NCBI GenBank assembly: GCA_021811615.1
Contig: JAJZNW010000064.1
Coordinates: 1-63,966 of the forward strand
Direction of reading: 5' to 3'
Length of the DNA stretch: 63,966 bases
Source: Bacteroidota bacterium
GTDB lineage: Bacteria; Bacteroidota; Ignavibacteria; Kryptoniales; JAKASW01
Shown piece by piece: positions 35,068 to 45,832 of the stretch. Every line of letters begins with the position of its first letter. The first letter of the stretch is position 1. Under the pieces are notes generated by a model. It did not search any database. It had not been told where the DNA came from and saw only the letters and a program-made list of their open reading frames with translations. The translations under genes and the position numbers were made by a program.

Positions 35068-36531
35068 TCAGTTTTTCAATTTCTCAAGTTTCTGCCGCAG
35101 CAGGTCATTCAGTATCTTCGGGTTGGCCTTGCCCCGGGTCTTTTTCATAATCTCGCCGACGAAGAAGCCGAAGAGCTTTTCCTTTCCGCCGATGTACTTC
35201 TGGACTTCATCGGGATTTGACTGCAGGACTTCCTCGACAACTTCTCCGATAGCGGATTCATCCGACACCTGGCGCAGCCCCTTCTTCTCCACGATCGCAT
35301 CAGGGTCCTGACCCGTCTGAAGCATCTCCTCAAAGACTTCCTTCGCGATCTTCGTGGAAATCGTACCTTCGTTGATCAGGTCGATCATCCTTGAAAGCTG
35401 GGCCGGCCGGATCGAAAATTTCCTGATCCCAATGTTTTTCTCGTTCACGACACGCAGAACGTCGGTCATCAAATAGTTGCTGGCCTGCTTGTAAGCTTCC
35501 TTCGACTTGACCTTGAAGCTCGCCACGACCTGCTCGTAATACTCGGCCACATCCTTTTCGGCCGTCAGGACCTCAGCATCGTATTTCGGAAGAGAGAAAT
35601 CGTGCATGTACCTGTCGCGCCGTTCCAGTGGGAGCTCGGGCTGGGCCTTCTTCACGCGTGCGATCCAGGCGTCGTCGATAACGACCGGCACGAGATCCGG
35701 GTCGGGGAAATACCTGTAATCGTTCGCCTCTTCTTTCGACCGCATCGATCTAACCTCGTTCGTATCTGCGTCGTAGAGGAGCGTCTCCTGTTTCACGCGG
35801 CCGCCCGACTCTATGAGGAGATATTGCCTGTCGATTTCCACGTCGATCGCGCGCTCGACGTTGCGGAAGGAATTCAGGTTCTTTATCTCAACCTTGGTTC
35901 CGAGCATCTCGTCGCCGCGAAGCCGGATCGAAACGTTGGCGTCGCATCTCAAGGAACCCTCTTCCATATTGCCATCGCAGATGCCAAGATAGGTCACCGT
36001 TTGCCTGATCTGCTGGAGATAGAGATAAGCTTCTTCGCCGGAGCGTATATCCGGTTCGCTGACGATCTCGAGGAGCGGCACGCCGCAGCGGTTCAGGTCG
36101 ACAAATGTCTCTGAGCCCTGGTCATGTATCGATTTCCCTGCATCCTCTTCCATGTGAATCCTGACGAGACCGATCTTCTTCTTTTTACCGTCCTTGTTCT
36201 CGATCTCCACGTATCCTCCGACGCAGATCGGCTCCTCGAATTGGGAAATCTGGTATCCTTTCGGAAGGTCCGGATAGAAATAGTTCTTCCTCGCAAATAT
36301 CGAGTACGGCGTGATTCTGCAATGAGTGGCAAGCCCCATCTTTATCGCGAACTCGACGAGCTGTTTATTCAAGACAGGGAGAACGCCGGGCATGCCGAGA
36401 CATACCGGGCAGACATTCGAGTTTGGGGGATTACCGAACTTCGTCGAACATCCGCAGAATGCCTTCGTTTCGGTAAGCATCTGCGAATGCACTTCCAGTC
36501 CGATTACGGCTTCGTATTTATTCCAATCCAA
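35068..36531 (-). CDS. gatB: Asp-tRNA(Asn)/Glu-tRNA(Gln) amidotransferase subunit B
   Basis: Subunit of the GatCAB complex, which converts mis-charged Glu-tRNA(Gln) and/or Asp-tRNA(Asn) to the correct amide (487 aa). Family landmarks are [12 protein letters not shown] at the N-terminus, the zinc-site cysteines FCGCSTKFG...[28 protein letters not shown], and a C-terminal YqeY-like helical domain. The start is TTG, since no ATG or GTG precedes the conserved N-terminus. gatA and gatC are not in the window. Confidence 0.98.
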   Translation of the reverse strand: MDWNKYEAVIGLEVHSQMLTETKAFCGCSTKFGNPPNSNVCPVCLGMPGVLPVLNKQLVEFAIKMGLATHCRITPYSIFARKNYFYPDLPKGYQISQFEEPICVGGYVEIENKDGKKKKIGLVRIHMEEDAGKSIHDQGSETFVDLNRCGVPLLEIVSEPDIRSGEEAYLYLQQIRQTVTYLGICDGNMEEGSLRCDANVSIRLRGDEMLGTKVEIKNLNSFRNVERAIDVEIDRQYLLIESGGRVKQETLLYDADTNEVRSMRSKEEANDYRYFPDPDLVPVVIDDAWIARVKKAQPELPLERRDRYMHDFSLPKYDAEVLTAEKDVAEYYEQVVASFKVKSKEAYKQASNYLMTDVLRVVNEKNIGIRKFSIRPAQLSRMIDLINEGTISTKIAKEVFEEMLQTGQDPDAIVEKKGLRQVSDESAIGEVVEEVLQSNPDEVQKYIGGKEKLFGFFVGEIMKKTRGKANPKILNDLLRQKLEKLKN

Positions 36532-36616
36532 CTATCTAAACAGAATTTTAAATTTTGAATGTTGAATTCTCAATTAATTCAAAATTAAGAATTTGAGAGT
36601 GAGAATTCTTTACGGC

Positions 36617-37780
36617 CTAATTCCTGAGTGCCGATACCACTTTCTCAGCGGCATCCTTCAAACCGTTCGCGACGGCGAAATCGAGTCCGGAGTCCTTCAA
36701 AAGCTCAGCACCCTCCTTTGCGTTCGTCCCTTCGAGCCTCACGACCACCGGCAGGTTGACCGACACGCGCTTGGCAGCTTCGATGACTCCCTGGGCGACG
36801 CGGTCGCAGCGCACTATTCCGCCGAATATGTTTATCAGTATCGCCTTCACGTTCGGGTCCGAAAGAATGATCTTGAATCCGTTCGAGACCGTCTCGACAT
36901 TTGCACCGCCGCCGACATCCAGGAAGTTGGCGGGTTCGCCGCCCGTGAGTTTTATGATATCCATCGTCGCCATCGCAAGTCCGGCGCCGTTGACCATGCA
37001 ACCGACATTGCCGTCGAGCTTGATATAATTCAGATGCGACTTCGATGCCTCCACTTCGAGCGGGGATTCTTCATCGAGGTCTCTTAGCCCGAGAATATCG
37101 GGGTGACGGAAAAGAGCATTGTCGTCAAAATTCATCTTCGCGTCGAGAGCCATGACGTACCCTTCGGTTGTCAGGACAAGCGGATTGATTTCGGCAAGAC
37201 TGGCATCGGTTCCGAGATAAGCGTTGTAAAGCGCGGTGAGAAACCTCACTCCGTTCTTGTATGCATCTCCCTGGAGGCCGAGCCCGAAGGCGAGTTTCTT
37301 CGCCTGGAACGGCATCAGCCCGAGACCGGGGTCCACCGTTTCCTTAAGTATCTTCTCCGGCGACTCGGCGGCGACTTTCTCTATCTCCACGCCGCCTTCT
37401 GTAGATACCATGAAGACGTTTTTCGATGTCGAACGGTCGAGCACTATTCCCGCGTAAAGCTCCTTCGCGATGTTGATGCCCTGTTCTATCAGAAGACGCT
37501 TGACAACCTTTCCTTCCGGTCCGGTCTGATGGGTAATGAGCGTCATGCCCAATATTTGTGAGGCGAGCTGTCTTACTTCATCGAGGCTTCTGGCGACCTT
37601 CACGCCGCCGCCTTTCCCGCGTCCCCCCGCGTGGATCTGGGCCTTGACCACCCACACGTTTCCTCCAATTTCCTGGGCAGCCTGAACTGCTTCTTCTACG
37701 CTGAACGCGACCTTTCCCATTGGAATTGCCACGTTAAATTTCTTAAGAATCTCTTTTGCCTGGTACTCGTGGATTTTCAT
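36617..37780 (-). CDS. sucC: Succinyl-CoA ligase subunit beta
   Basis: TCA-cycle enzyme subunit (387 aa) with an N-terminal ATP-grasp domain ([37 protein letters not shown]) and a C-terminal CoA-ligase domain ([22 protein letters not shown]). It partners SucD, not present here, to make ATP or GTP from succinyl-CoA. AAGG precedes the ATG. It stands alone between gatB and nth. Confidence 0.98.
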   Translation of the reverse strand: MKIHEYQAKEILKKFNVAIPMGKVAFSVEEAVQAAQEIGGNVWVVKAQIHAGGRGKGGGVKVARSLDEVRQLASQILGMTLITHQTGPEGKVVKRLLIEQGINIAKELYAGIVLDRSTSKNVFMVSTEGGVEIEKVAAESPEKILKETVDPGLGLMPFQAKKLAFGLGLQGDAYKNGVRFLTALYNAYLGTDASLAEINPLVLTTEGYVMALDAKMNFDDNALFRHPDILGLRDLDEESPLEVEASKSHLNYIKLDGNVGCMVNGAGLAMATMDIIKLTGGEPANFLDVGGGANVETVSNGFKIILSDPNVKAILINIFGGIVRCDRVAQGVIEAAKRVSVNLPVVVRLEGTNAKEGAELLKDSGLDFAVANGLKDAAEKVVSALRN

Positions 37781-37977
37781 CTCGCAACCTTGGTTGAATT
37801 CGTAAAAATTGGCTTTTTGAATATAGGAAACGGCGGTTAGGAACTCAAGAATTCAAAAGATCCGGCGGTGGGCTGCTCTCGATTCGCTGCACTTGGAAAA
37901 CGGTGATAGAGAACGAATTCTCACGGATGAGAAGCATACAGAATCTCGTCCGTGATCCTTCTGCTCCTGATTCCATG

Positions 37978-38643
37978 TCATCGGCGTGCCGATCCGTTGG
38001 GCCCTCTTATTTTCCCGTAGTACCCGCACACTTCCCTTACTACGCACTCCGGGCACTTCGGATTCTTCGGCCTGCAGATCTCTCTTCCGAGAAACGTCAT
38101 CCCCATACCGGCCCGATGCCAGTATTTAGGTAGGATCGCTTTCATGACATCTTCTTCGATCTTGTCCGGCTTGTCCGATTTGGTTAAGCCTAACCTCGGC
38201 GCGACCCGCGCGACGTGCAGATCGACGATCACCCCTTCCGGCTTGCCGCCCGACTCGCCGATTATCACATTTGCGGATTTTCTCCCGATTCCCGGGAGGC
38301 TGGTCAGACCTTCCATGCCGGTCGGGATGTGCCCGTCATCGCCGACGGTGCGAGCGATCGAAACGATCCACTCCGACTTGTGCCTGAAGTTCGTTATGCC
38401 GTGAACGTAAGGAAAGAGATCCTCCGGCTTCGCTTCAGCCATCTCCTTCATCGATGGGAAAGCTTCGAAGAGCTTCGGGGCAATTTTATTTATCAGAACG
38501 TCCGTGCTTCTCGAAGAGAGTATAACCATGACGACAAGCTGGTAGATATTCTCGTACTCGAGCGGATGTTTGCGCCTGCCGTATTTGCTGAAGAGCGGCG
38601 ACAGAGCTTTGTTCCAATCTATGTTACCTGACGTCTTTTCCAT
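37978..38643 (-). CDS. nth: Endonuclease III
   Basis: Base-excision DNA glycosylase/AP lyase (221 aa) that removes oxidised pyrimidines. Helix-hairpin-helix LPGIGRKSANV supplies the catalytic Lys, the Asp is in VDLHVARVAPRLGL, and the [4Fe-4S] cluster ligands are C-x6-C-x2-C-x5-C in CRPKNPKCPECVVREVC. Length is standard. A short basic tail follows the cluster. Confidence 0.97.
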   Translation of the reverse strand: MEKTSGNIDWNKALSPLFSKYGRRKHPLEYENIYQLVVMVILSSRSTDVLINKIAPKLFEAFPSMKEMAEAKPEDLFPYVHGITNFRHKSEWIVSIARTVGDDGHIPTGMEGLTSLPGIGRKSANVIIGESGGKPEGVIVDLHVARVAPRLGLTKSDKPDKIEEDVMKAILPKYWHRAGMGMTFLGREICRPKNPKCPECVVREVCGYYGKIRGPNGSARR

Positions 38644-38666
38644 GAAAGAATCTAGAAGACATGCGC

Positions 38667-38699
38667 AACCTTGTCAAGTTTCCGGCCTCTGACAAGGTT
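38667..38699. repeat. Hairpin overlapping the AraC-family gene's stop
   Basis: Perfect 10-bp arms AACCTTGTCA / TGACAAGGTT with a 13-nt loop. The stop codon of the AraC/GyrI gene lies in one arm. The arms resemble the hairpin at 43469-43497 (CCATGTCAAGG), suggesting a shared terminator-like repeat. Confidence 0.5.
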
Positions 38700-39645
38700 T
38701 CCAGGATTCCACCGGCACGCATAGATCAAGCGTGAAGTCTTTCCCGGAATTACTTTGCGGATCATTATAATATATCTCGTAGGCCGGAAGGTCGGCAGGC
38801 TGGTAACCGTTCTCCGGTATGAACTTCCCGAACAATTCGTCGTAAGCTTGCGCGATCTCCCGCTGCATTCCTTCGAAACGAGCCACGACACATTTCGCCG
38901 CTTGGATATCCGCCACTCCGATCTCATCATCGGACACGATATGGGCGGGGACAGTCAAGCAGGCGTAATGCCTGCATTTATCGTGGGCAGCCACCTTCGG
39001 ATTATCCGGTGCGATCCCGATGAGCCTGACATCATCAGTGAGCAGACCTCTCGATCCGGCCCACCGCCAGAGCCTGTCGAAGAACTTTCCAACCTTCTCG
39101 TCACGGCTATGCAGGTATGTAAGATATGCCACGTGAAACGACGGCATCGATTTGATCTCCGTCCTGACGAGCATTCCCTCCGTTCGTGCGGCTGCCGAAG
39201 TGGAATTCTCATCGTCCGATTGACAAACGGATGAATCGGAAGCGCCTTCACGCCGCGTATCGTTCGCTTTATCGTTTTTGCCGCCGGGCAGGCCTTCAAG
39301 TTTCCCTCCGCGCCACTCGCTCGCGCTGCAACCGAAATAATCTCTGAAGGCACGGGAGAAAGCCGGTGACGAAGTAAATCCGCACTTGGAGGCAATTTCG
39401 GATATCGGTTCTGACGGGTAAGTTATCAGCCGGCTTGCCGCCTTCTCAAGCCTGATCCTGTTCACAAACCCGCCGGGCGTTTCTCCGACGAACGCGCGAA
39501 AGATACGGTGAAAATGGTACGGCGAGAAACAGGAGACTTCCGCAAGGATCGCGAGAGAAATCCTGTCGGCGGCATTCTTCTCCACGTGGTCGACAGCCCT
39601 CTGGATCCTGGCCTTATATTCCTGCAAGGATTTCTCGTTTGCCAA
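38674..39645 (-). CDS. AraC-family regulator with GyrI-like effector domain
   Basis: Transcription regulator of 323 aa. Residues 8-110 hold two helix-turn-helix motifs of the AraC type (LAILAEVSCFSPYHFHRIFRAF; ISEIASKCGFTSSPAFSRAF). A polar linker (115-155) leads to a GyrI/SOUL-like small-molecule domain (160-320: SMPSFHVAYLTYLH, CVVARFEGM, YEIYYNDPQ). Proteins of this Rob/SoxS-BmrR-like layout respond to amphipathic drugs or similar ligands. The target is unknown; a 677-bp gap separates it from the divergent permease gene. Confidence 0.92.
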   Translation of the reverse strand: MANEKSLQEYKARIQRAVDHVEKNAADRISLAILAEVSCFSPYHFHRIFRAFVGETPGGFVNRIRLEKAASRLITYPSEPISEIASKCGFTSSPAFSRAFRDYFGCSASEWRGGKLEGLPGGKNDKANDTRREGASDSSVCQSDDENSTSAAARTEGMLVRTEIKSMPSFHVAYLTYLHSRDEKVGKFFDRLWRWAGSRGLLTDDVRLIGIAPDNPKVAAHDKCRHYACLTVPAHIVSDDEIGVADIQAAKCVVARFEGMQREIAQAYDELFGKFIPENGYQPADLPAYEIYYNDPQSNSGKDFTLDLCVPVESWKPCQRPET

Positions 39646-40322
39646 GTTTCGCCCCCTGCTTTGATTGACAAACCTGATATTTAGTAACCCTGATTTTCGC
39701 GAGGTATATTTCGCCTGACTGCCTTAAGGTTAGCAAACCTCTCCCCTCAAAGCAAATCGAGACCAGATCTTACCTAATCTTGATTCTGAAAGGGTGAGTT
39801 TATATTTTTTCCTTCGATGACAAAAAATCCAGGCGATATCTCACCCGAAACTCGCTCTCAGGAAAAATCCATATTAATCACTCCCACGATACTAACATCC
39901 ATCTTATATTGATAAGCTTCGTTTCTCAAACATCAAGCTCCGGGAAAAGGTCGAATTTTACGTCTCAGGATTCAAAGAACTATTTCATGGAATCAGTCAT
40001 ATTGACAATTACCGCTGTTTCCGGACGCTTTCCCCCGCGGGTTGAAAGGCATCCCGATGTCTTCGATATCAGAAGACGGCACACGCGGGAGGCGGCAAAG
40101 AGAATTTGAGAACAGCTGCAGTTGTTTCTTCAGATCTTGGATTTCATTTAGGCTTGGAGCATCCGTTAGAGTTAGCCACGCGATAGTCAGTGGCGAGACC
40201 CCACGGGGTTGCTCCGCGATTCAAAACAATTACAAGTCCGAAGCACTATTTTCGAAAGCGCCGTTCCCATTCGGCGGATGGAAACAAATCGAATGGGCCC
40301 TTCGGACGAGAATGGAGGATTA
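39646..40322. other. Long divergent intergenic region with possible RNA structures
   Basis: 677 bp between the AraC-type gene and the first permease. It holds an imperfect long hairpin at 39792-39846 (GGGTGAG / CTCACCC outside, T6/A6 inside). A nested structure at 40034-40089 has CCCGCG / CGCGGG around GTCTTC-GATATCA-GAAGAC. A stem ACCCC/GGGGT lies near 40198-40209. No convincing small gene. The permease's in-frame extension upstream of 40323 is not coding by ribosome-site evidence. Confidence 0.4.
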
Positions 40323-41789
40323 ATGGGTAACCCGCTTTTTGCTACCAAGAATTTGGAGGACCTTACAAAGGAAGCTTCGGAGACGGAACATGGTCTGAAG
40401 CGAACTCTCGGTCCCCTCAACCTCACCACGCTTGGCGTCGGCGCTATCATCGGCGCAGGAATATTCGTACTCACAGGACAAGCGGCGGCACAGTACGCCG
40501 GACCGGCGATAGTCCTTTCGTTCATCGTGTCGGGAATCGGATGCGCCTTTGCCGGCCTCTGTTACGCCGAATTCGCATCCATGATACCTATAGCGGGTAG
40601 TGCATATACTTACGCCTACGCCACGCTCGGTGAGTTCCTTGCATGGATCATCGGATGGGACCTGATACTCGAATACCTTTTCGGCGCTTCCACCGTGGCG
40701 GTCGGATGGTCCGGTTATGTTGTCAGCTTTTTCAAAGACTTCGGAATAATTATTCCGGGATATCTCGCCAATGCTCCTATAAACTACGAACCGCACGTCG
40801 GCTGGATAATGACCGGGGCGCTGATCAACTTCCCAGCCATGTTCATTATAGCGATCATGACCACGCTCCTCGTGATCGGGATCTCGGAATCTGCCGGGTT
40901 CAACAATGTAATTGTTATCATAAAGGTGGCGGTCATTTTATTGTTCGTCGGATTCGGGCTGTCCTTTATCCATCATTCCAACTGGGTGCCGTTCATCCCG
41001 AAAAACACCGGTCACTTCGGCGACTTCGGGTGGAGTGGAATCTTCCGCGGTGCAGGAGTGATATTTTTCGCATATATAGGATTCGACGCGGTGTCAACAA
41101 CTGCACAGGAGGCAAAGAATCCTCAGAAGGACATGCCGGTCGGAATCATGGGATCGCTCGCCGTTTCGACGGTGCTATACATACTGGTGTCCCTGGTCCT
41201 GACGGGTCTCGTCAGCTACAAAAAACTTCTCGTCCCCGATCCGATAGCTGTCGGCGTCGATGCCGCAGGCCCTGCACTTTTCTGGCTGCGGCCCCTTGTC
41301 AAAATCGGAGCTATCGCCGGCCTGAGTTCCGTCGTGCTCGTTATGCTTCTGGGACAACCGAGGATATTTTACAGCATGGCAAACGACGGCTTGCTTCCGA
41401 AAAAGTTCGCGGCCGTTCATCCAAAATTCAGAACGCCATACATAACTACAATCGTCACGGGAACCGTCGCGATGATTGTCGCGGGCCTTTTCCCAATAGG
41501 CATTCTAGGCGAATTGGTATCGATCGGCACACTCCTCGCGTTCGCAATCGTCTCCGCGGGTGTCCTTGTCATGAGACGCACCAAACCGGACATACACAGG
41601 CCGTTCAAAACCCCCTGGGTGCCTTTCGTCCCAATTATGGGCGTCGTCGTCTCGCTCGCCCAGATGGTAAGCCTTCCTTTCGATACGTGGGTCAGGCTTC
41701 TCGTGTGGATGGCAATCGGGTTCATCATTTATTTCTGGTACAGCCGAAAACACAGCAAGGTCAGGCTGGCGACCGGAACCGACAAATAG
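40323..41789 (+). CDS. APC-superfamily amino acid permease (cationic amino acid type)
   Basis: Inner-membrane transporter of 488 aa with 12 or more predicted helices. The first helix carries the substrate-binding [19 protein letters not shown] motif, and [22 protein letters not shown] is the typical helix 6 region of CAT/YfnA-like permeases. GGAGG lies 5 nt upstream of this ATG; an earlier ATG at 40209 gives an N-terminal extension with no hydrophobic or conserved character. A hairpin follows the gene. A second APC permease of a different subgroup is next on the same strand. Confidence 0.94.
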   Translation: MGNPLFATKNLEDLTKEASETEHGLKRTLGPLNLTTLGVGAIIGAGIFVLTGQAAAQYAGPAIVLSFIVSGIGCAFAGLCYAEFASMIPIAGSAYTYAYATLGEFLAWIIGWDLILEYLFGASTVAVGWSGYVVSFFKDFGIIIPGYLANAPINYEPHVGWIMTGALINFPAMFIIAIMTTLLVIGISESAGFNNVIVIIKVAVILLFVGFGLSFIHHSNWVPFIPKNTGHFGDFGWSGIFRGAGVIFFAYIGFDAVSTTAQEAKNPQKDMPVGIMGSLAVSTVLYILVSLVLTGLVSYKKLLVPDPIAVGVDAAGPALFWLRPLVKIGAIAGLSSVVLVMLLGQPRIFYSMANDGLLPKKFAAVHPKFRTPYITTIVTGTVAMIVAGLFPIGILGELVSIGTLLAFAIVSAGVLVMRRTKPDIHRPFKTPWVPFVPIMGVVVSLAQMVSLPFDTWVRLLVWMAIGFIIYFWYSRKHSKVRLATGTDK

Positions 41790-41820
41790 TCGCTGATTGA
41801 ACGCCAACCAGCTTACCCAG

Positions 41821-41850
41821 CGGCTCCGCGCTCCCGGCAAGGCGGAGCCG
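41821..41850 (+). terminator. Terminator-like hairpin after the first permease
   Basis: Perfect 9-bp stem CGGCTCCGC / GCGGAGCCG with a 12-nt loop, followed by TTCCGTCTT, 32 bp past the stop codon. Confidence 0.6.
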
Positions 41851-41957
41851 TTCCGTCTTATATCCATTTCACCAGGTCGTTCGCTCTTGACATCGGAATC
41901 ATTTATCTTCGTTGTTGCTACTGGTCGACAAGGAAGTCCAAATCTGAAGGAGGAAGC

Positions 41958-43454
41958 ATGAGCACTAATTCCGAAACGACGGAAGCTCAGGGAGGAACGC
42001 AGTTCAAGCGTGAGCTTAAGCTTCTCGACTCGACGATGATCGTAATCGGATCGATGATCGGGTCGGGGATATTCATCGTAAGTGCCGACATGTCGCGAAC
42101 GCTCGGATCCCCCGGTTACCTGCTCCTTACGTGGTTGATAACGGGCGCAATAACGGTAATAGCTGCCCTCAGCTACGGCGAGCTCGCAGGCATGATGCCC
42201 CACGTCGGCGGGCTTTACGCATATTTGAGAGAGGAATACGGTCCTCTCCTCGGCTTCCTTTACGGATGGACCTCCTTCCTCGTCATTCAGACCGGGACGA
42301 TCGCCGCCGTCGCGGTAGCGTTCGCGAAATTCACATCCGTCCTTGTACCGTCGCTCGGCGAAGGTAACGTACTCTTTACTATCGCCGGATTGAGAATCTC
42401 CGCGGCACAAATCGTCGCAATTCTAAGCATCACTGTTCTCACCTACGTCAACATGCGCGGGGTGAAGCGCGGTAAGCTGGTACAGAACGTTTTCACCATC
42501 ACCAAGATAATCGCCCTGGCGGGACTCATCGTCCTGGGCATCTTTGTCGGTCGTAACATAACGGCGTTGCATCTGAACTTCTCCGAATTCTGGAACGCGA
42601 GTTGGACTCACCTCGCGAACGGCAAGGTGGTACTCATAGAATCGCTTTCGGGGCCGATGCTCCTTGCCGCTATCGGTGTCGCCTCGGTCGGCTCGCTCTT
42701 CTCGAGCGACGCGTGGTACGACATAACTTTCGCCGCGGGGGAAGTCGTGAATCCGAAAAGGACCATACCTTTAAGCCTTCTTTTCGGAACTCTCACCGTT
42801 ACCGTCCTGTACTTGCTCGCGAATATTGCATATGTGCTGACGCTTCCTCTTCACGGTTCTCCAGCGGGTCACACGGTGATGGCACAGGGGATCCAGTTTG
42901 CCGCAGACGATAGGGTAGGCACTGCCGCCGCAGCAATGTTCTTCGGCGCCCCGGCTGCCGTCATCATGGCGATACTGATAATGATTTCGACGTTCGGCTG
43001 CAACAACGGCCTGATTCTGGCAGGTCCGAGGATTTACTACGCGATGTCGAAGGACAATGTCTTCTTCAAGAAGGCCGGCAAATTGAACGACAAGGCCGTC
43101 CCCGGGGCGGCACTCCTCTTCCAGGGAATCTGGGCAAGCCTCCTCTGCCTGTCAGGCACTTACAGCGACTTGCTCGACTACGTGATCTTCGCCGTTTTGA
43201 TTTTCTTCATCCTGACGATTGCCGGCATCTTCGTCCTGCGCAAGAAGCGTCCCGACGCCGAGCGGCCTTACAGGGCGTTCGGCTACCCGTTCCTGCCGGG
43301 ACTCTATATACTGATCGCAGCTGCAATCGCAATCGATCTTTTGATATTCAAACCCGCCTATACCTGGCCGGGAGTCGTTATCGTTCTCATCGGCGTGCCG
43401 GTGTACTATATCTGGAGAAAAGCCGGGCAGGCAAGTAATGGGATAACGAAATAG
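41958..43454 (+). CDS. APC-superfamily amino acid permease
   Basis: Inner-membrane transporter of 498 aa with about 12 helices; helix 1 reads STMIVIGSMIGSGIFIVSAD, and helix 6 includes SLFSSDAWYDITFAAGEV. The closest groups are the LAT-like/YkbA amino acid transporters. GGAGG AAGC precedes the ATG. Its own ribosome site and the upstream hairpin suggest separate expression from the first permease. Substrate not determinable; neutral amino acids are a fair guess. Confidence 0.93.
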   Translation: MSTNSETTEAQGGTQFKRELKLLDSTMIVIGSMIGSGIFIVSADMSRTLGSPGYLLLTWLITGAITVIAALSYGELAGMMPHVGGLYAYLREEYGPLLGFLYGWTSFLVIQTGTIAAVAVAFAKFTSVLVPSLGEGNVLFTIAGLRISAAQIVAILSITVLTYVNMRGVKRGKLVQNVFTITKIIALAGLIVLGIFVGRNITALHLNFSEFWNASWTHLANGKVVLIESLSGPMLLAAIGVASVGSLFSSDAWYDITFAAGEVVNPKRTIPLSLLFGTLTVTVLYLLANIAYVLTLPLHGSPAGHTVMAQGIQFAADDRVGTAAAAMFFGAPAAVIMAILIMISTFGCNNGLILAGPRIYYAMSKDNVFFKKAGKLNDKAVPGAALLFQGIWASLLCLSGTYSDLLDYVIFAVLIFFILTIAGIFVLRKKRPDAERPYRAFGYPFLPGLYILIAAAIAIDLLIFKPAYTWPGVVIVLIGVPVYYIWRKAGQASNGITK

Positions 43455-43468
43455 TGGAATGGTGATGA

Positions 43469-43497
43469 CCATGTCAAGGCTTTAGACCTTGACATGG
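43469..43497. terminator. Bidirectional terminator between permease and cytochrome c genes
   Basis: Perfect 11-bp inverted arms CCATGTCAAGG / CCTTGACATGG with a 7-nt loop, followed by TTTCC, midway between two convergent genes. Confidence 0.7.
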
Positions 43498-43511
43498 TTT
43501 CCAAGGGGTCC

Positions 43512-44495
43512 TTACTTTTGCGGCGTCCAGTTGACAACCTCATTATACACGGGCTTTACTGTTCTTAGATAAGCATATATTGCAGCCAGATCGTGGTCCG
43601 TCATTCCCGCAAATGACGTCATCGGCATCGGTGTGTTGTAGTCGTACGGCGACACATGAATATTCGCCGATGAGTCTGAAGCGAACGCCTTGAAAAAAGA
43701 GATGAACTGTTTCACATCCCATTTGCCTATGCCGGTTGCCGAATCCGGCGTGATGTTGGCAGACCGGGCAATTCCTCCAGACATTTGAAAGGGCACTCCG
43801 CCCGCCAACATCATCCCCTTCACGTACTCACCCTTCGACATTTCAGTGTGACAATCCGCGCAGTCGGCTGCATTTACCAGATACTTTCCGTAAGTGACCA
43901 TGTCACTCGTATCCGGAGCTGGCGGCGGATTGTACGAGTAAATCGGCATGGTTTTGACGATTAGATTCATGGGAAAATCAAGACTCCCCTTAGGTACCTC
44001 GTTCTCTATCGGTTTGATGGTTCTGAGATATGCCACGATTGAATAGATGTCTTCTCTCGACATAGTGTTCATATGCATGTACGGCATGATCGGGAAAAGC
44101 GCACGCCCTCTGTTGTCAACGCCGCAGGTGAGTGCCCTTACCAACTGACCGTCGGTCCAGCTCTTCAATCCGGCCGGAGTTATGTTCGGCGCGTACAGCG
44201 TACCCGGTACTCCCGCGCCCTTCTCGTCGAATTTCTCTCCTCCCATTCCCTCGGTCCCCGGTTTGATAGGTCCGGAAAACCTGGTCCAGTCCCTCTCCGA
44301 GTGGCAGTCGAAACATCCCACCACGCTGTTTACAAGATAGCTCCCGCGCTCGATCCTTGCCGGCGTCAGCCTGATGGTTATGTCCGGCGCTTTTTCCGCT
44401 ATCGGGTACGTCAAATTGAAATAAGTCAGTGCGGCAAGTGCAACGATAACGACGGCACCGGCGGCATATCCTGCTGTCTTGAAGAACCTCCTCAT
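43512..44495 (-). CDS. Membrane-anchored dihaem cytochrome c
   Basis: Periplasmic electron carrier of 327 aa. An N-terminal anchor (residues 8-27) is followed by two class I cytochrome c domains, each with one haem site: CFDCH near residue 61 and CADCH near 212. Distal Met candidates are in FPIMPYMHM and in NTPMPMTSF. Two-domain proteins of this kind serve as subunits of alcohol or aldehyde dehydrogenases or as donors to terminal oxidases, but no partner enzyme is adjacent. GAGGAG precedes the ATG. Confidence 0.92.
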   Translation of the reverse strand: MRRFFKTAGYAAGAVVIVALAALTYFNLTYPIAEKAPDITIRLTPARIERGSYLVNSVVGCFDCHSERDWTRFSGPIKPGTEGMGGEKFDEKGAGVPGTLYAPNITPAGLKSWTDGQLVRALTCGVDNRGRALFPIMPYMHMNTMSREDIYSIVAYLRTIKPIENEVPKGSLDFPMNLIVKTMPIYSYNPPPAPDTSDMVTYGKYLVNAADCADCHTEMSKGEYVKGMMLAGGVPFQMSGGIARSANITPDSATGIGKWDVKQFISFFKAFASDSSANIHVSPYDYNTPMPMTSFAGMTDHDLAAIYAYLRTVKPVYNEVVNWTPQK

Positions 44496-44807
44496 TCAAT
44501 TCTCCTCGGCTAAAGTTGTGAATTCTCCTCAAAAAAAAGATAGTGCGGCAAAACCGCGAAAACAATCGGCACCACAAAACTATCCGAACAAACGCAAGAA
44601 GCGACGACCTGGGCAAGTCTGGTTTGAATCTTAAGCCGCCCTTGTGTAAACTTAAACCGCAAGGGTTGAGTCGTGATCACCCGTCATCAATCAGTTCTAA
44701 GCCAAAGAAGAGTCGCACGAAAGTGACGGCCACATTGCAGTGACGGAGTCCCTGCGTTTCAATACGCCTTCCTATACGGGCAAGGTAGAAAATAGAAGGA
44801 GTACAGG
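44496..44807. other. Divergent intergenic region
   Basis: 312 bp between the cytochrome c gene and the membrane protein gene. Apart from ribosome sites at both ends, no clear structure, operator or small gene is seen. Confidence 0.4.
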
Positions 44808-45629
44808 ATGAACGGAAAGCTTCGCGGAAGAGCAATTCTATATTTTACGCTGGCGACGGTAATATTGATGGCGATAACCAGTCTGGGGGGACTTTTTTAT
44901 CACAACACTTATTCGCGAGAGACGGCTCTCTGGATAGCGCAGGCGGCCGGTCAGGATGTTATAAATCTGGCGTTTATTGTGCCTGTTCTCCTCGTATCTG
45001 CCATTGTCGCGAGAAGAGGGATCCGGTGGGGACTTTTCGTGTGGCTCGGTACGATGCTCTACACGTCGTACACCTTCGTTATTTATTCGTTCGGTCTCCA
45101 TTTCAATTCTCTTTTCCTCGTCTACTGCTGGACGCTGGGCGTTTCGGCTTATTCGTTCATGACGCTTACGGTTCAGATTACACCCGGCGCCGTCAAAGAA
45201 TGGTTCGACGATTCGAGGCATGAATACTTCATGTCGCTGTTCGTCCTCGCGGCCGGTGTATTGTTTTATCTCATGTGGTTGAAAGACGATCTCCCGGCGA
45301 TGATAAGCAACCAGGCTCCCGCAAGCCTTCGCGGCACCGGGTTGCCGACAAACCCCGTACACGTCCTGGACTATTCTCTCGTACTTCCGGGCTTCATCAT
45401 AACGTCGGTCCTCCTGCTCAAGAAGAAGGCTCTCGGATATTTGTTAGCCCCGGTATTTATGACCTTCGCGGTGCTGATGAACATAACGATTGCCGTGATA
45501 GCCGTCGTTATGAAAATGGGCGGTTCCAACGACAATGTATCCATTTCAATACTCTTCGCAATATTCGCAGCGATAGGTGTCGCGGTCCTCGTGAGGTTTC
45601 TCGGACATATGAGGAAACCCGCCGCGTAG
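44808..45629 (+). CDS. Polytopic membrane protein of unknown function
   Basis: 273 aa with about eight helices (near 9-30, 48-68, 73-95, 98-122, 137-158, 185-205, 208-232, 245-265). Charged residues cluster on alternating loops, such as WFDDSRHEYF and LKKKALG. No motif of a known transporter or enzyme is recognised. AAGGAG lies 7 nt before the ATG. The neighbours, a cytochrome c (divergent) and proB, do not suggest a role. Confidence 0.8.
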   Translation: MNGKLRGRAILYFTLATVILMAITSLGGLFYHNTYSRETALWIAQAAGQDVINLAFIVPVLLVSAIVARRGIRWGLFVWLGTMLYTSYTFVIYSFGLHFNSLFLVYCWTLGVSAYSFMTLTVQITPGAVKEWFDDSRHEYFMSLFVLAAGVLFYLMWLKDDLPAMISNQAPASLRGTGLPTNPVHVLDYSLVLPGFIITSVLLLKKKALGYLLAPVFMTFAVLMNITIAVIAVVMKMGGSNDNVSISILFAIFAAIGVAVLVRFLGHMRKPAA

Positions 45630-45832
45630 CTCTAACCATCAAGTACACATTCCCGCCCGGCAGCGCGCTCTCTTTGAAATATCAGGGAGCCGTTCTTGCG
45701 GCATGGTCCACAATTTCTCTCCGGCATTCGGTAAGATGAGCGGAATAAGCGGGGTAAATCATTTCGGGCATCTTTCCCAAATCATGATTATTCCCGGTAT
45801 TCCTCATATATTGAGAGAAATGAAAATGGCAA

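Noticed and set aside
40209..40322. Longer N-terminus for the first APC permease
   Set aside because: The extension has no hydrophobic or conserved pattern, and GGAGG sits correctly for the ATG at 40323.
40643..41800. 385-codon frame overlapping the first APC permease in another frame
   Set aside because: Highly Arg-rich, no homology recognised, fully inside a clear transporter gene.
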